Assembly (NCBI GenBank): GCA_026874595.1
Contig: CM049317.1
Location: 54,727,118-54,791,117 of the forward strand
Source of the DNA: Sipunculus nudus
Taxonomy: Eukaryota > Annelida > Sipuncula > Golfingiida > Sipunculidae
Length of the DNA: 64,000 nt
Direction: 5' to 3'
Below are positions 1 through 13,971 of the stretch, piece by piece. The translations under genes and the position numbers were made by a program. Every line of letters starts with the position of its first letter. Position 1 is the first letter of the stretch. The notes beneath the pieces were generated by a model. That model worked only from the letters and a program-made list of their open reading frames with translations, did no database searches and was not told the DNA's origin.

Positions 1-24
1 GCTATGTAACATTTCATAATACAT

Positions 25-870
25 ACATGGAATTTAAAGTAGTAGCTATCAAACTTTTTAAACTTATTAAATGACCATGGTATGTCTCTTAATACAATTT
101 TGTAAACAAACAGTAAAACCTAAGCTGAAATATATGGAGATTTGCAGATCCGTCACCAAGGGTGAAAGGTAACGTGACCAAATGACACTGCGATTTGGAT
201 TTGAGGAGTTAAGTCATAAATATATGAAAACTAAGATTTTAACTGGCTGGTCTTCCTAACTAAGAACGTTATCAAATGTAGTAAGTCATTTTCATAATTG
301 ACAGTTGGGTCTCGAGTCTGTCTTCGGTTTCCCGCTAAAATATGTTCTACTGTATGTCCTATCTCAATATAATTTCGATTATATGTTAAAACTGTTGAAT
401 ATATATGTGAAATACCTAAAATATCCTTCACATAACATATTAACAATCACAAAACCGATCATAAAAGTATGAAGAAAACCCTTATGCCAAGCATAAATGA
501 ATAATAATCAAAACAATATCCAGCTTTAAAATATGTGATAAACCATATAAAACAGACATGGAATATAAAGTAGAAGCTATCAAACTTTTGAACTGATTCA
601 TGGTATGACTCTTAATACAATCATTTGAAAATATACAATAAAAAAAACCTTAGCTGGGACAGACGAAGGTCCGTCACTACTGGGGGGGGGGGGGGGTGGA
701 ATAACATGACCGAATGACACTAGGTCCTGGGAGTTGGATTTGTGGAGATCAGTATGAAAACTAAGATTTTCACTGGATGGTCTTACTACTAGGCTACAAG
801 AACGTTATCAAATAAGCCAGTTATTTTTATGATTGAAAGTTTGGCCTGTTTTTCGTTTCCTGTCTAGAGT
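25..870. repeat. Diverged direct duplication (about 315 bp, offset 530 bp)
   Basis: Bases about 25-340 and 555-870 align: ACATGGAAT-TAAAG-AG-AGCTATCAAACTTTT, TCTTAATACAAT, GATCCGTCAC/GGTCCGTCAC, GAC-GAATGACACT, GAAAACTAAGATTTT, TGG-TGGTCTT and AAGAACGTTATCAAAT recur in order. The second copy carries a G(15) tract at 682-696 where the first reads CCAAGGGTGAAAGG. The left copy probably starts before the window. No coding potential seen in either copy. Confidence 0.8.
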
Positions 871-1153
871 AGATAACCTTAAAAAAAACTTATACTCTAA
901 TGACAGTGATATAGTCCAAACCACAGCATCAGAGTCCAAGTGTAATACGAGTTCTACAGGTTCAAGTCAGAGCCCAACGTCTTTGAGTCCTGTCTTTCAG
1001 AACTCTAATTCAAGTCCGAGTCCGAGTTATATATCTTTATTAAAACAATTTAAATTGGAAATTCGATATTTTCATAAATATTTGTTATCTTATATCTTGT
1101 ATCTTGATTGTTTTATAATATTCTTTGAAAAGTTAACACATATGAATATGTAT

Positions 1154-1979
1154 TGTTACAGGTGCTTCTTTTATTGTGTGACACGGGCGTAACTCGTGTT
1201 GTAGCGCCCTCGCCGGGCCGCTTGTTACATTCTCAGTTTAATCCGTACTGGTTGAACTCTCGTTGTCATGCTAGCTTGTGGCTTTCTCGCCTGGCCGGGC
1301 CGGGGCGAGGTCACGTGTGGACCCTGGTATGTAGAGACACAGCGATGTTCCTCTAGATGATTCCTGTAACGCGTGTTTACTGTGTATTATGTTAAATCCT
1401 TTAGACTGTTCGAGAAGTGGAAAATCTCGGCTTGGGGCGAGAAGTTATAAATAGGGGCTGTGTTTTAGAGTCGGGAGTGAGGAGAGAAGATTCCAGCGGA
1501 CACAGACTTGTTTATGTCAGTTTGTGGGACATGTCCAATTATCCAGTAATTTCAGAGATTCTACTTTTACTAACTCTATACAATTAAATGATGCCTGCCT
1601 CAAGTTTACTTTCTGGATTGTTACAAGAGCTTTACATTGGACTGTTATTCTCCGAGAGTATACAATTAAAGAACTTGTCGCAGTGGCGGTGATGGTATCC
1701 AGGTACTGTGCACTTTGTTTATTAGGCTGTGTGATTATATTGATTTGTTGTTATACTATTGTTATACGGTGTAATTGTATTGATTTAGTGTATTGTAATG
1801 TAAGGGTTGTTTTTAGAATAAAATATAGTTATTTGTTAACCAAAAAAAACTGACTTTCTCTTCATTCCCCTAGACATTTCACGCTGCCTAGTGTTACAGA
1901 ATCTGATTTTTTTCTATCTCCTTGACACAATTTATGTTCATCACGCATACGTGATCTGTTGATATTAGGTTCCGTAACA
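1154..1979 (+). mobile_element. Solo LTR, family member 1 (826 bp)
   Basis: Starts TGTTACAGGTG and ends TTCCGTAACA, so the ends are TG...CA with a longer TGTTAC/GTAACA inverted match. The 4-bp direct repeat GTAT flanks it (1150-1153 and 1980-1983). Internal promoter: TATAAATA at 1446-1453. Polyadenylation signal AATAAA at 1817-1822, followed by a T-rich stretch. Three more copies occur here (16815-17614 and 20284-21195 on minus, 36474-37304 on plus). No primer-binding site, gag or pol adjoins, so this is a recombination product of an LTR retrotransposon. Four-base duplications fit Gypsy-type elements, but the superfamily cannot be set from an LTR alone. Confidence 0.85.
1446..1453 (+). promoter_or_regulatory. 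TATA box of the solo LTR
   Basis: TATAAATA followed by GGGGCTGTGTTTTAGAG, a block conserved in all four LTR copies. It reads TATATATA-GGGGCTG on the minus strand at about 17350-17330 and is degraded to TTTTAAATAAGGGG in the 36.8 kb copy. Confidence 0.55.
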
Positions 1980-2149
1980 GTATATATGAGTGTTATCCCC
2001 AATTGCATCGCCTAGTTTATGTGACGGTATTTGTCCTTGGACTCGAGATGGACACGGCCTGATATCTCGAGTCTTGACCTGCGAGTCTTAGCACAAGTCC
2101 GGTTCCATGTTCCTCGAATCCAAGTCCGAGTCTCTGAAAAAAGTAGACT

Positions 2150-3896
2150 CGATTCATACATCACTGAGTAATTGTGATTGAGTTAATTAATAGATCAAAA
2201 ATAGTTTTTTTTTTAGCTTGGCATTGGAATATCTAAGTGTAAAAGTAAACCTAATGGTAAATATTTAATATTACAGAATATCCGAATAGGAGGATACAGT
2301 CGATATATGTACCTGCGAGTTGTTTCAAAAGCCGGAAAGCTCACCAAATGCCAGGCACATAGCTAGCAAATTACAATAAAAAAGATTGTCCCGCTGGTGC
2401 TTACGCTGTACGCTTAAGCGTAGCATTGGAACGTCATTCAGCTAATACCTGCGGTAATGCAATTACTGACATCTCCTCTATGACGACAAGTCATAGCGCC
2501 TATACTGAGGCAAACCAGCAGATTAATATGGAACGTGTCACAAGACCAAACAGCTTATGGGTGACGAAAACTCCTATACAGATCATTGCGTCAGTTGTTA
2601 GGTTCATGGATCAACAGCAACTACTCTACAGTACAAAACAAACTGATAATGCTGTACGATCGATAAGACGACAACATCTACGGAAATTTTCACAATTTTA
2701 TGGTCCGTGTTTTTGTAGAGTATCCAAAATATCATGCATTATAAAATCAATCGATTGTATAAAATCAATAGGTATCCTTAACTAAATATTAACACGAAGC
2801 CTTGTCATAATTCCGGGAAAAAATGAAACTGATTTATCTATAGGACTTTGTTTTATGTAAAAAATACTGATACTTTGTTGTTATTATCTATATCAAATTA
2901 TTGATATGGGGGCGTACTTTTTATATAGGATCTTTCGACATATTGGTATGCTTAATCCTCTTATGAAGACAGATTACTGAAACTCCTATACAGTTCTTAT
3001 AACGGAAAATAGTAAAGCGTGATGGATATATAGAAAACCACAAAAAAGTAGATGGAAAATCAAAATTAGTTATTAAGCCACATTATCAAATGTTCATATA
3101 AAGATATATCAGCTTTCGCATTTAAATAATGGAATGCATTACAGGAGAAAAAAATGAAAAATCAAAAGACCCTTTTTTACTAGTAGCACATTGCTTTTAA
3201 TGTTGAATCCAATAAGTGAGCACTGCGAATTTTGCTTTGGATAGCTTCTTTTTTACTTTTTTTAAATAATTTAAGTTGTTATACGTCTGACTTTTGCATT
3301 GTAAGAGACCTGAACAATTATTGTCAATGGTAGCAAACACAAGTCGCTGGGGTGGTGAAAAATGTCTGTTTTTTCTGACAAACATCCTAACACAGCTTAG
3401 AATTTAGATTTATAACTCAGGTATTATCAGATGATAATCAGATAAAATACACATTTATACTGATATATATTATCACTCGGACAATCCTTAAACTAAACAC
3501 ACCAATCTAAAATCCTAAATAAAGTCAGTTAAATCCACCTCTTTATGCACCCTTCATCACATCTCTCTTGAAAGCGTAATGTCTTCAGGCTTATTGATAA
3601 ATATTCCAGGAGTTCACTTTCGGTGAACTAGGTGGCGGTATTAATGCTCAAGCTTTTCCTCGGACTTCATAGACGCGATCCCGGACGAGCCCCCATTTTA
3701 AGGTCGATAGACCTAAAATATAAGGTCATTTTTATCAGGGAAATTAGAGCAAGGTCAATCTTGGATTCAAACCCATGTCGGTGGCACGAAGGTCCAGCCC
3801 CCCCCCCCCCCTCCACACACACACTCCCGGCCAAAAAAGCAAGCTTAAATGACACTTAGGTCCGCCTTTATACTTTATATGCAATAAACAATCAAT
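2150..3896. other. No gene seen; one poly(C) repeat fragment
   Basis: AT-rich DNA without splice-bounded open frames. Between about 3600 and 3880 there is a C(14) tract at 3798-3811 with a CACACACAC and CCGGCCAAAAAAGC context. This looks like a minus-strand member of the scattered poly(G) repeat family. Confidence 0.5.

Positions 3897-3952
<56 letters not shown>
3897..3952. repeat. (TA)n microsatellite
   Basis: About 28 TA units with one interruption (TATACATATATA) at the right end. Confidence 0.95.
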
Positions 3953-3954
<2 letters not shown>

Positions 3955-4305
3955 TGTCCTGATTCAGCTAATATCACTGTATCAGATATTCAATATATAT
4001 TGGTAAAATTATATTACTAAGGAAACCTGATCATGACATCTTGAAAATATATAAATGTTACCTTGTTCACGTACAGATGAACTATGTCATCCTGCTCTCC
4101 AATTTAAATCTTTAGATGATACCAGAATACCCAAAAATTTATCACATGAAAACGGGGTTTTCTGTTAAGAAAAAAAAAATACTTGTCCTTTTCCCTATAA
4201 TCAAGACTCTAGCTCCGTCGCAAGACACCTTGCACCACTTGGCATATAATGGTAACATTATACTACTAATTAGGAAATGTAGCTTTTAAAAAAGGTTATA
4301 AAACA

Positions 4306-5286
4306 CTGGCTGATTAACCCGGTATACCGGACTTTTTACCGGGGTTTGGGAGATATTTACTGAGATATTGAATGTTGGCACATTTTTTATTATAAAAGTT
4401 AAAAGAAAATATAGATTTTTAGTGGGATACTCTCGGAATACGATATGTAGGCCTACAAATATTTTTTTACTGTTATTTTGTGGCGCTGTGCTCGTGGCAA
4501 AAATCAAACCCCGGTATGTTTACCTTGAAGACCTGGTCAGTGATGGTTTACGTTGTGAACCGGAATGAGACGCGGAGGCATACAGTGTGTTGTTGATATT
4601 TGACTGGTTTCTATCGTTGGACGTATAAAGAATAGGTTGATGTGAGGAACTCATGAAAGATTAATTAAATGTAGGCCTACGTTGCAAGGAAACTGTTCCT
4701 GAAGAAGGAAACAGAAATATGCAAACACCGTAAGTAGCAGAAGCGGACCCAGCGGGACTCCATGCAGTGGGTCCATATCCCATTTTCAGCCACCGCATCC
4801 TTTTTTTCATCGTATCAGACAAATTTTGAGGCCTGAAACCCCCGCCACACCCAACCGCACCTCAGCCCTGTTCCTGAAATTGGGACCTTGAATTAGGTTT
4901 TGTCATTAATCCTCCTGGGTTGAACTCTCCATTTCATAAAGCGAGAAACATGTGTTTTTCTCTTTTACTGACCACGCACGTGGGTCAAATCCCTCATTGA
5001 AAGCAAGCGTTATTCATATGAACAATAGTCCTTAGTGTTAGAGGTTAAGTGACCACGATGCACGTATTCCGGTGATTGCCGAAGGCAGTTCGGCTGTGCT
5101 CGGTAAAAAAACCCGGAAAAATCACTCAAAATTATATGTATATTAAAAATTATTTATTTTCATATCGCCTATGTCACTGCGGGGATAATAACCTTTAAAA
5201 TGATGTATGGCACAATATTGTACACAACGCGGTTTTAGAGAACATTGCGCACAAACATGAACCGAATTCCTTTTATAAGTATTAGA
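4306..5286 (-). mobile_element. Non-autonomous Helitron, copy A (981 bp)
   Basis: On the minus strand the element begins TCTAATACTTATAAAAGG after a flanking A (5287). It ends with the hairpin CCGGTATACCGG, then GTTAATCAGCCAG and a flanking T (4305). The usual terminal CTRR is mutated to CCAG here but reads CTAG and CTGG in the other two copies. No terminal inverted repeats or target duplication, as expected for rolling-circle elements. No Rep/helicase coding is present. An internal block resembling the poly(G) repeat family (about 4735-4925, GCAGAAGCGGACCC to CCTGGGTTGAAC) is shared by all three copies. Confidence 0.88.
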
Positions 5287-5597
5287 TAAACAAAATTCAG
5301 CGTTTGCTGAGGTGGGCCCCTTCTGAATATAATTTCGAGAAGTTTTAGCTTTATGAAAATGACGTCATAATATTTTGGAAAATTTACTGAAGCACTGCCA
5401 TTTATTCCAAGGAAACGCGCATTTACTTCGTTCCGGGCGTGCTCTGGGCAATTTGGAAAATAGTTCCAGTTCCGCCGTTTACAACTCACGGCTGGCTATG
5501 AAAAACGTGAATTGCTTGTTTAAGTGGGTACACCTCCATAGCTGTGGGTGAAAGAGTACCTTTTCAGGCTTGACCTATGTGAGTATAGCTCGACACA

Positions 5598-5665
5598 TGG
5601 CAGGAAGTATTCAGGAGGGTGTTTTATTGCACCGATACGCAGCTTCACTATCTTTGATACGACGG
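5598..5665 (+). CDS. Possible first coding exon, unknown product
   Basis: ATG GCA GGA begins 23 codons (MAGSIQEGVLLHRYAASL...) that end at a consensus donor, ACG|GTAAGT at 5665/5666. The peptide has no recognised domain and no partner exon was found. The start context is only moderate. This could be chance; it is listed because of the good donor. Confidence 0.2.
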
Positions 5666-5669
5666 TAAG

Positions 5670-8600
5670 TCTCTTTATAGCTGAATGTTCAATGCAGTCA
5701 CTTGAGAAAACAGGTGCTTGTAGAAACAATGGAACGGTCTCGTAAGCTATTAATACATATGTATGTGGGTATAAACAACTTCTGCTGGTGAATTTTTAAT
5801 GTCCGAGGAACCAGACAATGCATCATAAAGAGATCATCAAATGGACGCAAAACAATAAACATTACTTCATTAACATTCAATAAATTTAGTAGAATTATTC
5901 GGGGAACGGTTACCAGAGTGAGTTGAGAAATTTAAGGTTGCATTGTATATGAGTTATCTTGACTTTATATTCCTGTACTGAAGCATTGGAGGAGGTGTAT
6001 TTCTGAAATAAAGAGTAATTATAACATTTAAGCTTACATAAATAACAATTTAAGTTTTTTTTAATATAATCACGATCATTTTTTATTCCTTTAAACGTAT
6101 TGCTATCTATGTCTTTTTGACTGGTTTTTATAATTCCACTCTGTCATGCTTATTAATGCGAATGTCACAGATTACGTTATAGGAATAAACAAACAAGATA
6201 CCTGGATAGAAAAAAACGAGGAAAAACATAGATTATAACATCTAGGCAGGTACTTTCCTAATAATAATAATAATAATCATAATAATCATAATCACAATAA
6301 TAACAATAATACCGTACTTGCATGAAACATATGTGACAAAATGTATAATATAAAATATTATAGATATAATCCTTTAATAAACGTAGGGCTTCAAGGAACG
6401 TAAGCCTATGTGACGCAAACATTTTCTTACGTTTTTGGCAACCTGAGACCAAATCCGGACTGGCAGATTTCTGTCTGCGGGACTGAAATATTACAATGAG
6501 TTCTCTTTCTAAGGTGGCACAATTATATAAAAAACCCTATATCTAAAACCCTATATCTAAATTCATGATAGACCCCATAAGGTATACATTATTTTACACC
6601 TGGTACAGTTTCCTTTCTGATGTTTTATATCTATTTTTAACTTTCCGTTCATTCTATTATGATTTTGCAACATTTAAAGCCATTTTATATTTTAATAATA
6701 TTAACCTACATGACACTATCTCAAAATTGTTTTCTTTTTCTCTACTCTAAGTCTTCTGTGTTTAAAATGAAATTTTAAAGTTTTTAATGAATCAAAATAT
6801 TAAATTATAGTTTTAAGGTACATAAAAGCATGATAAAGGGGAAATAAAACACGAAATGTAATAATAGCGCACTAGAAAGTGACTTGCTGTTTCTGGGTGC
6901 TTGAAATAGCGTTCTTTCTTAACATTAAAACAAAAATGCTAGATTTATTTTTATTTAAAATAAATAATACCATATTAAAATTTTATATAATGTATACGTT
7001 ATGGCTCTAATATTAATCTAAAAGAAATTTTTGAATTGAGTTTCGATTTTAAAGTTTTTGCAATAGCACTACCTTTACATCATCAATTAGGACGTTCAAT
7101 GCCGCGCAGAAAATCATCGCTGCCAAGGTAGGACCACACGTGATGAGTTAAACTATAATATTAAAAAAATCCAGTTTGACATTAAGGCAAAAAAAAAAAT
7201 AAAATAAAATAAAAGGTATGGTTCTCAAGCACTCCCGCGTCAATTTTAACCTACCCGCATCAAACATTTTGATTTTGATTTTCATTTTTGAAGAAGATAA
7301 TACAATTTTGATACAAATTCCTATCTTATCTGGTGCTTTTACCTGTTTAGCAAAAAAACCTGTTATTTTCATGCTTTACCCTGATCATATGACATTTTTA
7401 TTGAAACATACAAAAAAAGGATAAAAAATAAAATACCGCCCGCCCGCAGTAATTTCTGAAAAAAGTGCCTGTGAACCATACCTTTTTATTTTTTTTGCCT
7501 AACTCACAATCTGACCATAACTCTTGTGAGCCTCCAAAATATGTGGCATCGGAGTCTCGTAATCTTCTGAATTGTCCCCGGTTCAAAGTCCTTTATCATA
7601 AACCATTATGTAAAATTATACATGTATTTGTATAAAAGCAATATACACAGTTTATAAAATAAATAATATAAAAAATGGTACCAATAGTTCTTAAATCCCG
7701 GCACCAAAGATCAGTTTGCGGGAATTCTTCAATTTCCCTCAAGAATGAGGTGCATATTCTTCATTGAGCATGTTTGCTATGAGAATGGTTCATCTCCCCA
7801 GGTGGAACCACTGGTTACCCAAAGTGTTTAAACCATAACCTGCTTGCTATAACACATTTTTTGGTATTGATGCTACGGACAAGCTGAGCAATCCTATATG
7901 AAAGGCTATTTGAAAAGACAAAATTGAATCATATAAATTGTTATTAACATTGTACCTCACTGGAGTGCTGTGAAAACTCTATATTTGTGGTAAAGACAAA
8001 TGAAATTAGGCAAACTTAATGCGAAAAAAATATAGAGTTTTGGACGGGACTTTCGGTATCTCAACAGGTATGTATAGGCGAACGGTGCTGGGTTTGGCAT
8101 TGGGCGATATTAAGTTAACTTGCAGGGTGTGACTTGAAGTGAAAGTGTAGATCGATAAAGCTTGTTGGGTTTTAGTTAATCCTTGGTAGTTTACGTTATT
8201 TTTCGGCTTAAATAACAGGCCACACATTAATTTTATGAAGAAATTAAATATATTGTTTTAAGTATTCAGAGGCGTTCTCAAGACCGGATGTAGTCCAGTT
8301 GGCCTATTAGAACATGGGTCAATGACGCGTGACAAATTCCGGGCGTAAATGTTTGAACAAGCAGTTACGACTAAGCTAAGTAACACGCATAAACAGGATC
8401 AGCCGCGACCTTCCCACCACCTAAACGTTCTTTGACTCTATGACAATGGACATATTAGTGTACCATGCAAACTATACTCGAAATTATAGGTGTGTTCAAT
8501 GTATTTAACTTTTGTATCAAGGTATTTAGTTGTATTTTATTTTGTATATATTTATTGAATATATATTTCAAGTTCCGAGTTACATAAGAACAAGCCATAC

Positions 8601-11600
8601 ACAATCAGTTAATATTTATTTATTTGTAGCTATATGTTTATAGGATATGGAGTTGCATGCACACTTAAATTCAGGGAAACTCATCAATTTATTTATTCAG
8701 TTATATGTAAATATATGTTTATTATTTATGTATTTTAGTACATACTATAATCTCAGGTCACGCACAATCAACAGTTTATTTTCTGTCACTTCTTACACTC
8801 TTACTCTTTTACACACATTCTGTTTATTGTCTTAGGATTGTCTTAAGTATTTTCTTTTCTTTTTCCTTTTTATCTCTTACCGTTCATTCTGTTTAAGGCG
8901 GTCGTCCTCTCACCCTCAGTTTAACGAGAGAAAATTTGTGGATGGCTTTGACATCATGCTCTGAGTTTGACTCATAATAACGATATATAAATAAAACGGT
9001 ATCAGCCGAATCATTCCTCTGCGCTGTCTTTCTTATTCTAATTATTCGTGGTGATTCGAACTGAGCGCGCCTACATGCTGCGTGTGTTGAGTGGGAATGG
9101 GCATAAACTAACATGTTTTTTTCAAATCATTGTGTGAGCTGTGTAGATGTGACACTGACAAAGAGGTGGCTGTTTTTTTCTCGCAATTGGCGCCAGTATA
9201 GAGACGCTTCTGAAAGTGTGACCATAAACATAAACTGCTCACCTTATTGACTGACTCGGTGCCTCTTATTGATATGACGATGACCAAGTTAGCGTGTTTA
9301 TTGTGTCGACTATAGAGATATTATTTGTTGGATATTTAATATTTTATCTGTACCTTAAATTTGCCTGAGCCGGCAACATAGCTTATTAATATAAAATAGC
9401 TTTATCGGTTTATAGTTTGAGTATTCATCGCCAAAATATTACATAATTAAAATTTATTAAATTTTCCACTCATTAATTAAGGAAGAAATTCTAATTAAGT
9501 GACTATCACGACGAAATAAATACAATGAATGCTTTTGCTGTAAATTAGTTACTAAACTCCCATTATTGAAAGATAAAATGGCATGTATGTTGATGGAAAC
9601 ATGCCCTTTGCTCTGAAAAAAAAAACTTCGAACCACCCCCATCTCCGGCATAATATACCATGTGAGGAGGTACTCCGGACAAGGTGAGTTATACGCCACA
9701 TAAGGACTTTCAGTAAGCCACATCAAGACACATACAAACAGAACTGACCGAAAATAAAGATATACTTTCCAAGCTCATGGCCTCGGTATTGAGACAACTT
9801 AAACGAGCTCCCGCAAAACGAAGCAAAAATGCTTCTGGGTGCTTACTGTTTGTCATGAAACATGAGTGCCCTTTCTTTTTTTTATAAAAAGTCATCTATT
9901 AAATACACATTTGTAACTTTCATCTAAATATTTGTATCCGAGTATCCAAAACACCTATGTACACTTTAAATATTCAAAATGAAATATTAAATATGAAATA
10001 GGTTTGTCATTTAATAAAGACAGGTCATGATCTAGGTGTACTAAAATCATTTAATGCAAATCTGTTGAATATATCGTTTCCTAATTTGACTTCTAGAAAC
10101 ATGCTACTGGCCAGCTTAGATTGATGAACGTACATTACCGTAATTGTCAGGGGTACTTAGCTTGAACGTCCGTCAATCTTGGCAGATCTGTCCAACTAGG
10201 ACTCCCTTATCCAAAAAGGAACCAAACTACATATAACTGCCCCAGCCCAAAGGTGTAGCCACTGGCAAAGTGAACGTGGAAAAATTCAATCAATTTGGAA
10301 ATTATATGAAAAAAACCCCATAAAAATGACATAACACCGGAAGTTGTCGTTGTGTTAAAACTGCATTACAAATGTTATATAGGTATGTAGCCTAGAGCTT
10401 ACTAGACCACCACTGAACCATGAAAATTGTGTCACTGGTCTGGCCGGGTCTCACATTCGCGACCAACCATCACGTTCCCACGGCGGGCGTGATTGTTCTC
10501 TGACATAATTCCCCGGAATATCCGAGTTTTAAGACTAAGATTTATATGTATATACACATATACATACACTTTTGTCTGGTACTTACACCTAACTGTTGGC
10601 CATTTGAAAAGTTACCTCCGGTAGATAAAAGAACATTGTTTGCTTTTCAGTGTTTCCTATTTGAAAAATTCATATTAACTTTACAATGTAGACAATCTTT
10701 ATTGTCATTTCATATTTACCTAAGGTCGCCTATGTATTGTGTACTCCAGATACCTTGGTCGAGGACACAACATTTATCATCGCCCATTCATCCCAGTTGT
10801 ATTCACTTCAATTATTTTGTACTAAATCGTTATATGAAATATTTTTGAAGGTCAGGGTATAAAAAATAGAAAACTAATTAAATTTGGAAGTATTCTGGAT
10901 AGCCACAATGTGTTTTTGATCAAAGGATCTTTTACCATTGAAGGATAGGGCACCGAGACCTACCGTCATTCACTGGTAACGTTTCTAAAGAAAAGTTTAA
11001 GTGCAAATTTCCGAATTTAGTGTACGTTTCTCAGGTGTGCAATATGTACAATTGTGTGATAATTTGAACCGCATTTTTCAGGCAGACAGAGCATGCCTGT
11101 TATGCAAATATCGAGTTCGTGTACCGTGAAACACATCTCTCAGTTTCGATTCATATATTCTCTGCGTTAACGTTAGACGTGCCACAGTTTACTAATGATC
11201 TTGTTAATATTCCAGAAATGGTGATCCATAATGTAAGCGGAGGTGCATATGTGATCTCTGTTTTCTTCCTATTTAGTCATATTAAGACTTCTGGAAAATT
11301 CAGAAATCAGAAACTGTATTTAAAACATAACATCGAATATTTGAGGTTATGTCGAGCGAGATTTCATCATTTAATCTAAGGGGCTCTAGCCGGGATAATT
11401 AGACCAGGGGCCTTATGATTTTAGTAGGTTTTGTTAGGATATACCTGAGTTATAAAGTTGTACCTTTAAATATCATCTAGTTGGCCTGTTTTATAAATAA
11501 TAAAAAATAATAACTAAAAAAAGAATATCTATCACACAATTACACTTAATAACGCATTAATGTTCTTTAATTGATAACATTAAAAAAGAATGAATAAATA

Positions 11601-13928
11601 TAAATAAATTTCTTCCACAGAAGAAAATGCCTGGTGAGCGTATATTTGAATGTGGTTAAGTGGAAGGATTGAAAGCATTGTAGAGGATCTGGGAGGTTCG
11701 CTCTAATGTCTCTGAATAATTGCTATGATAAGATTGTGTATCTTTTACGTCACATTGTCTTTCGGGTGAAACAGCTATCAATAGCTGCCTTTTTAATAGT
11801 AAAAGTTGACACAAACTAGAGGATCCGACGGCAACCCGGCCGGTAAGGAAAATTAAAATTTTACTTTAACAATTAGACAGTATGACTTAATATGTGATCT
11901 TATTTTGTTGATATGTCTCACCCCGAAAACTCAATGTTAGTCGCGGTCGATAGGTGTTTGCTGGTTTGCTGGGCGAGGTCTAATCATCTATTAGCGCACT
12001 CATCCCCACATTTATCAAGAATGCTTTTATTCTTAATATGTCACATCATCATAATGTAACTTTCGTCCTCTTTAGACAGACAATGCTATCTGGTAGCCAC
12101 AATCCAAATATTTTTTACCTACTAGAGGTACTATAAATTATTCGGTGTGACTTAAATGCACTTAAATTCTCAACTCTCTCTCAACTATCAAATGTACGGT
12201 TTTTCATGAGCATTTAAATACATTAATAAGCGTTGTCAAATAAAAAACAAGAAGTCCACCCCGGTCAAAACCTTGAACATTACGTCATTACTTGAAAAAA
12301 ATTGTGTCTATTACTCAGATCAAGGATTGGTTTTGAAAAGTCAGCCGAGATCTAACGCAAAGGCTAGCACAGTCAAAAATGTAAAAAAAAAGCCTATCCC
12401 GCTCACCCCTCAGAAAAAAAACGGTCTCAAATAGCGATATAGAAGTATGCTCATCATCCAATATAATATTCCGATCTGTAACGATGGAGCTTAAATGTAT
12501 AATGACCGTCAAGGTAATGTTCTGGCGTCCGGGTATATTCTGGATAGAATGTTACCGGGGATGCTTCTTGTTTGGTATCCTGTACAAGTGTACATCAAAC
12601 AGACGTACATGCATGGCACGTAGTCCACAGTCAGAACAGGGTCAAAGGTCTAGACCGCCAGTGAGTTCGTAGGGTGCAAAAGAATATAATATTATGTGAT
12701 GCCAGATTTGGTGTTTATCCCCAGAGTGAAGATGGAAGATTTTTGGTGGCGGGCGGAATTTACTCTAATGTTACCCATGGGCATGTCGGATGCCAGAGAA
12801 GAAATTTTAAATATGAGACGCTTGGAGCATGCATGAAAATAGAGGTAGTCAGTGATTTCTGGTTTACTCTGCGGATATATTAATTAACTGTAGGTAATCT
12901 CTTTTAAGAAGAGTTCTTATAACGGTTGTAGGTCATCTCTTTTAAGAATATATTTTATAATAAATGGATGAGACCCTTTTACATAGAAAAGTGACACTGA
13001 TAATAAACATGTCAAATTCTAGGAGCCGATTTTCATATTTATTTTTTTTTCTTGTGGCTGGGTGCAATCATGCGCATAACATCCGTTAACATTTTCTTTT
13101 TGTTTGAGTGAAACAATCGTTTAAATAAATAAGAAAAACAATCACTTTTGTCACTGCGCGTGTTGCTGTAGTGACAAGGTCAAGAATATCCTTTGACAGA
13201 CGTTAATTCGATGATGATTGTATTTGGAACCATAAATACCGTAATATACATCCGAGCTGAAGGACGCCATTTTACGCTGTCACTTGCAAAGGAAACATCC
13301 AGAATGATTTGCAAAGTATATATTTGATAACTTTAATTTATTGTTTAATTATCTTTGGCCATAGTGAACATAATGTAACATACAGAAATATTGACATTTC
13401 GGAAGTATCGCCAAAAAACAATGGGCGCTTGTAAAGAATCTGATGTAAATATGGCTTCTTTCTCACTACTCACCCTTTCCACATGCGGGGCGTATTATAA
13501 CCAAATGGGCATAACTGGTAATGAGCAGTACTGCGTCTGTATGATTATATTCAGAGTATGCTTAAGGTAATCAAAACCACACTCAGTGTGCATGTTTTCA
13601 TCACACACTAATTTTTTTTTCAAATAAATCCTTGGACTGGTTACCCAATTGACCGGAATCACTTTTATGCAAAGAGGATACGAGATTTCCTCATCACTAT
13701 TATCTAATCAATGCCATGTAACCTTCAGGAAACATTCAGAATAATTGAATAAGCTTTATTTATTAAATTATTCTAATCATATAACGCATCTGGTATCTAT
13801 TGAACTGATTCACTATTAACCGACCGACCGACATGGCTTAATTTCTATGAACTCCTTGCATGAACATTTATATTTCGTATATCTGTTGTCTACCCAGTTA
13901 AAAGGTGTTATATCCCTCATCTCAACAA

Positions 13929-13929
<1 letters not shown>
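5670..13929. other. Long AT-rich stretch without supportable genes
   Basis: Only short open frames of low-complexity composition are present, none bounded by convincing splice sites or matching a family. A degenerate ATA/ATC trinucleotide tract lies at 6259-6311. Homopurine runs are common. Nothing else is evident. Confidence 0.55.
6259..6311. repeat. (ATA)n-type imperfect trinucleotide tract
   Basis: ATAATAATAATAATAATCAT and similar triplets, interrupted by C substitutions. Confidence 0.85.
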
Positions 13930-13968
<39 letters not shown>

Positions 13969-13971
13969 GGG
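13930..13971. repeat. Homopolymer pair A(31)G(11)
   Basis: Thirty-one A residues directly followed by eleven G residues, then GAGAGGGGCGG. This could be the tail of a retroposed repeat or a polymorphic low-complexity site. Confidence 0.9.

Larger units (their letters stand above)
890..2145. repeat. GAGTCC/GGACTC-rich repeat split by a solo LTR
   Basis: Both sides of the LTR at 1154-1979 are enriched in related short words: AGAGTCCAAGTG, TTTGAGTCCTG and AAGTCCGAGTCCGAGT on the left; GGACTCGAG, CTCGAGTCTTG, GCGAGTCTT and CCAAGTCCGAGTCTCTG on the right. This is how subterminal repeats of hAT-type elements look. Possible CAG...CTG ends lie at 904 and 2136, but no target duplication is visible. 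The open frame at 833-1192 is a by-product of this low-complexity sequence. Confidence 0.35.

Noticed and set aside
833-1192. 119-residue Ser/Pro-rich frame
   Set aside because: Derived from the GAGTCC-rich repeat and running into the solo LTR; no start context or splice sites.
3763-3774. B-box-like GGGTTTGAATCC on the minus strand
   Set aside because: No A box at the right distance, so not called a tRNA or SINE.
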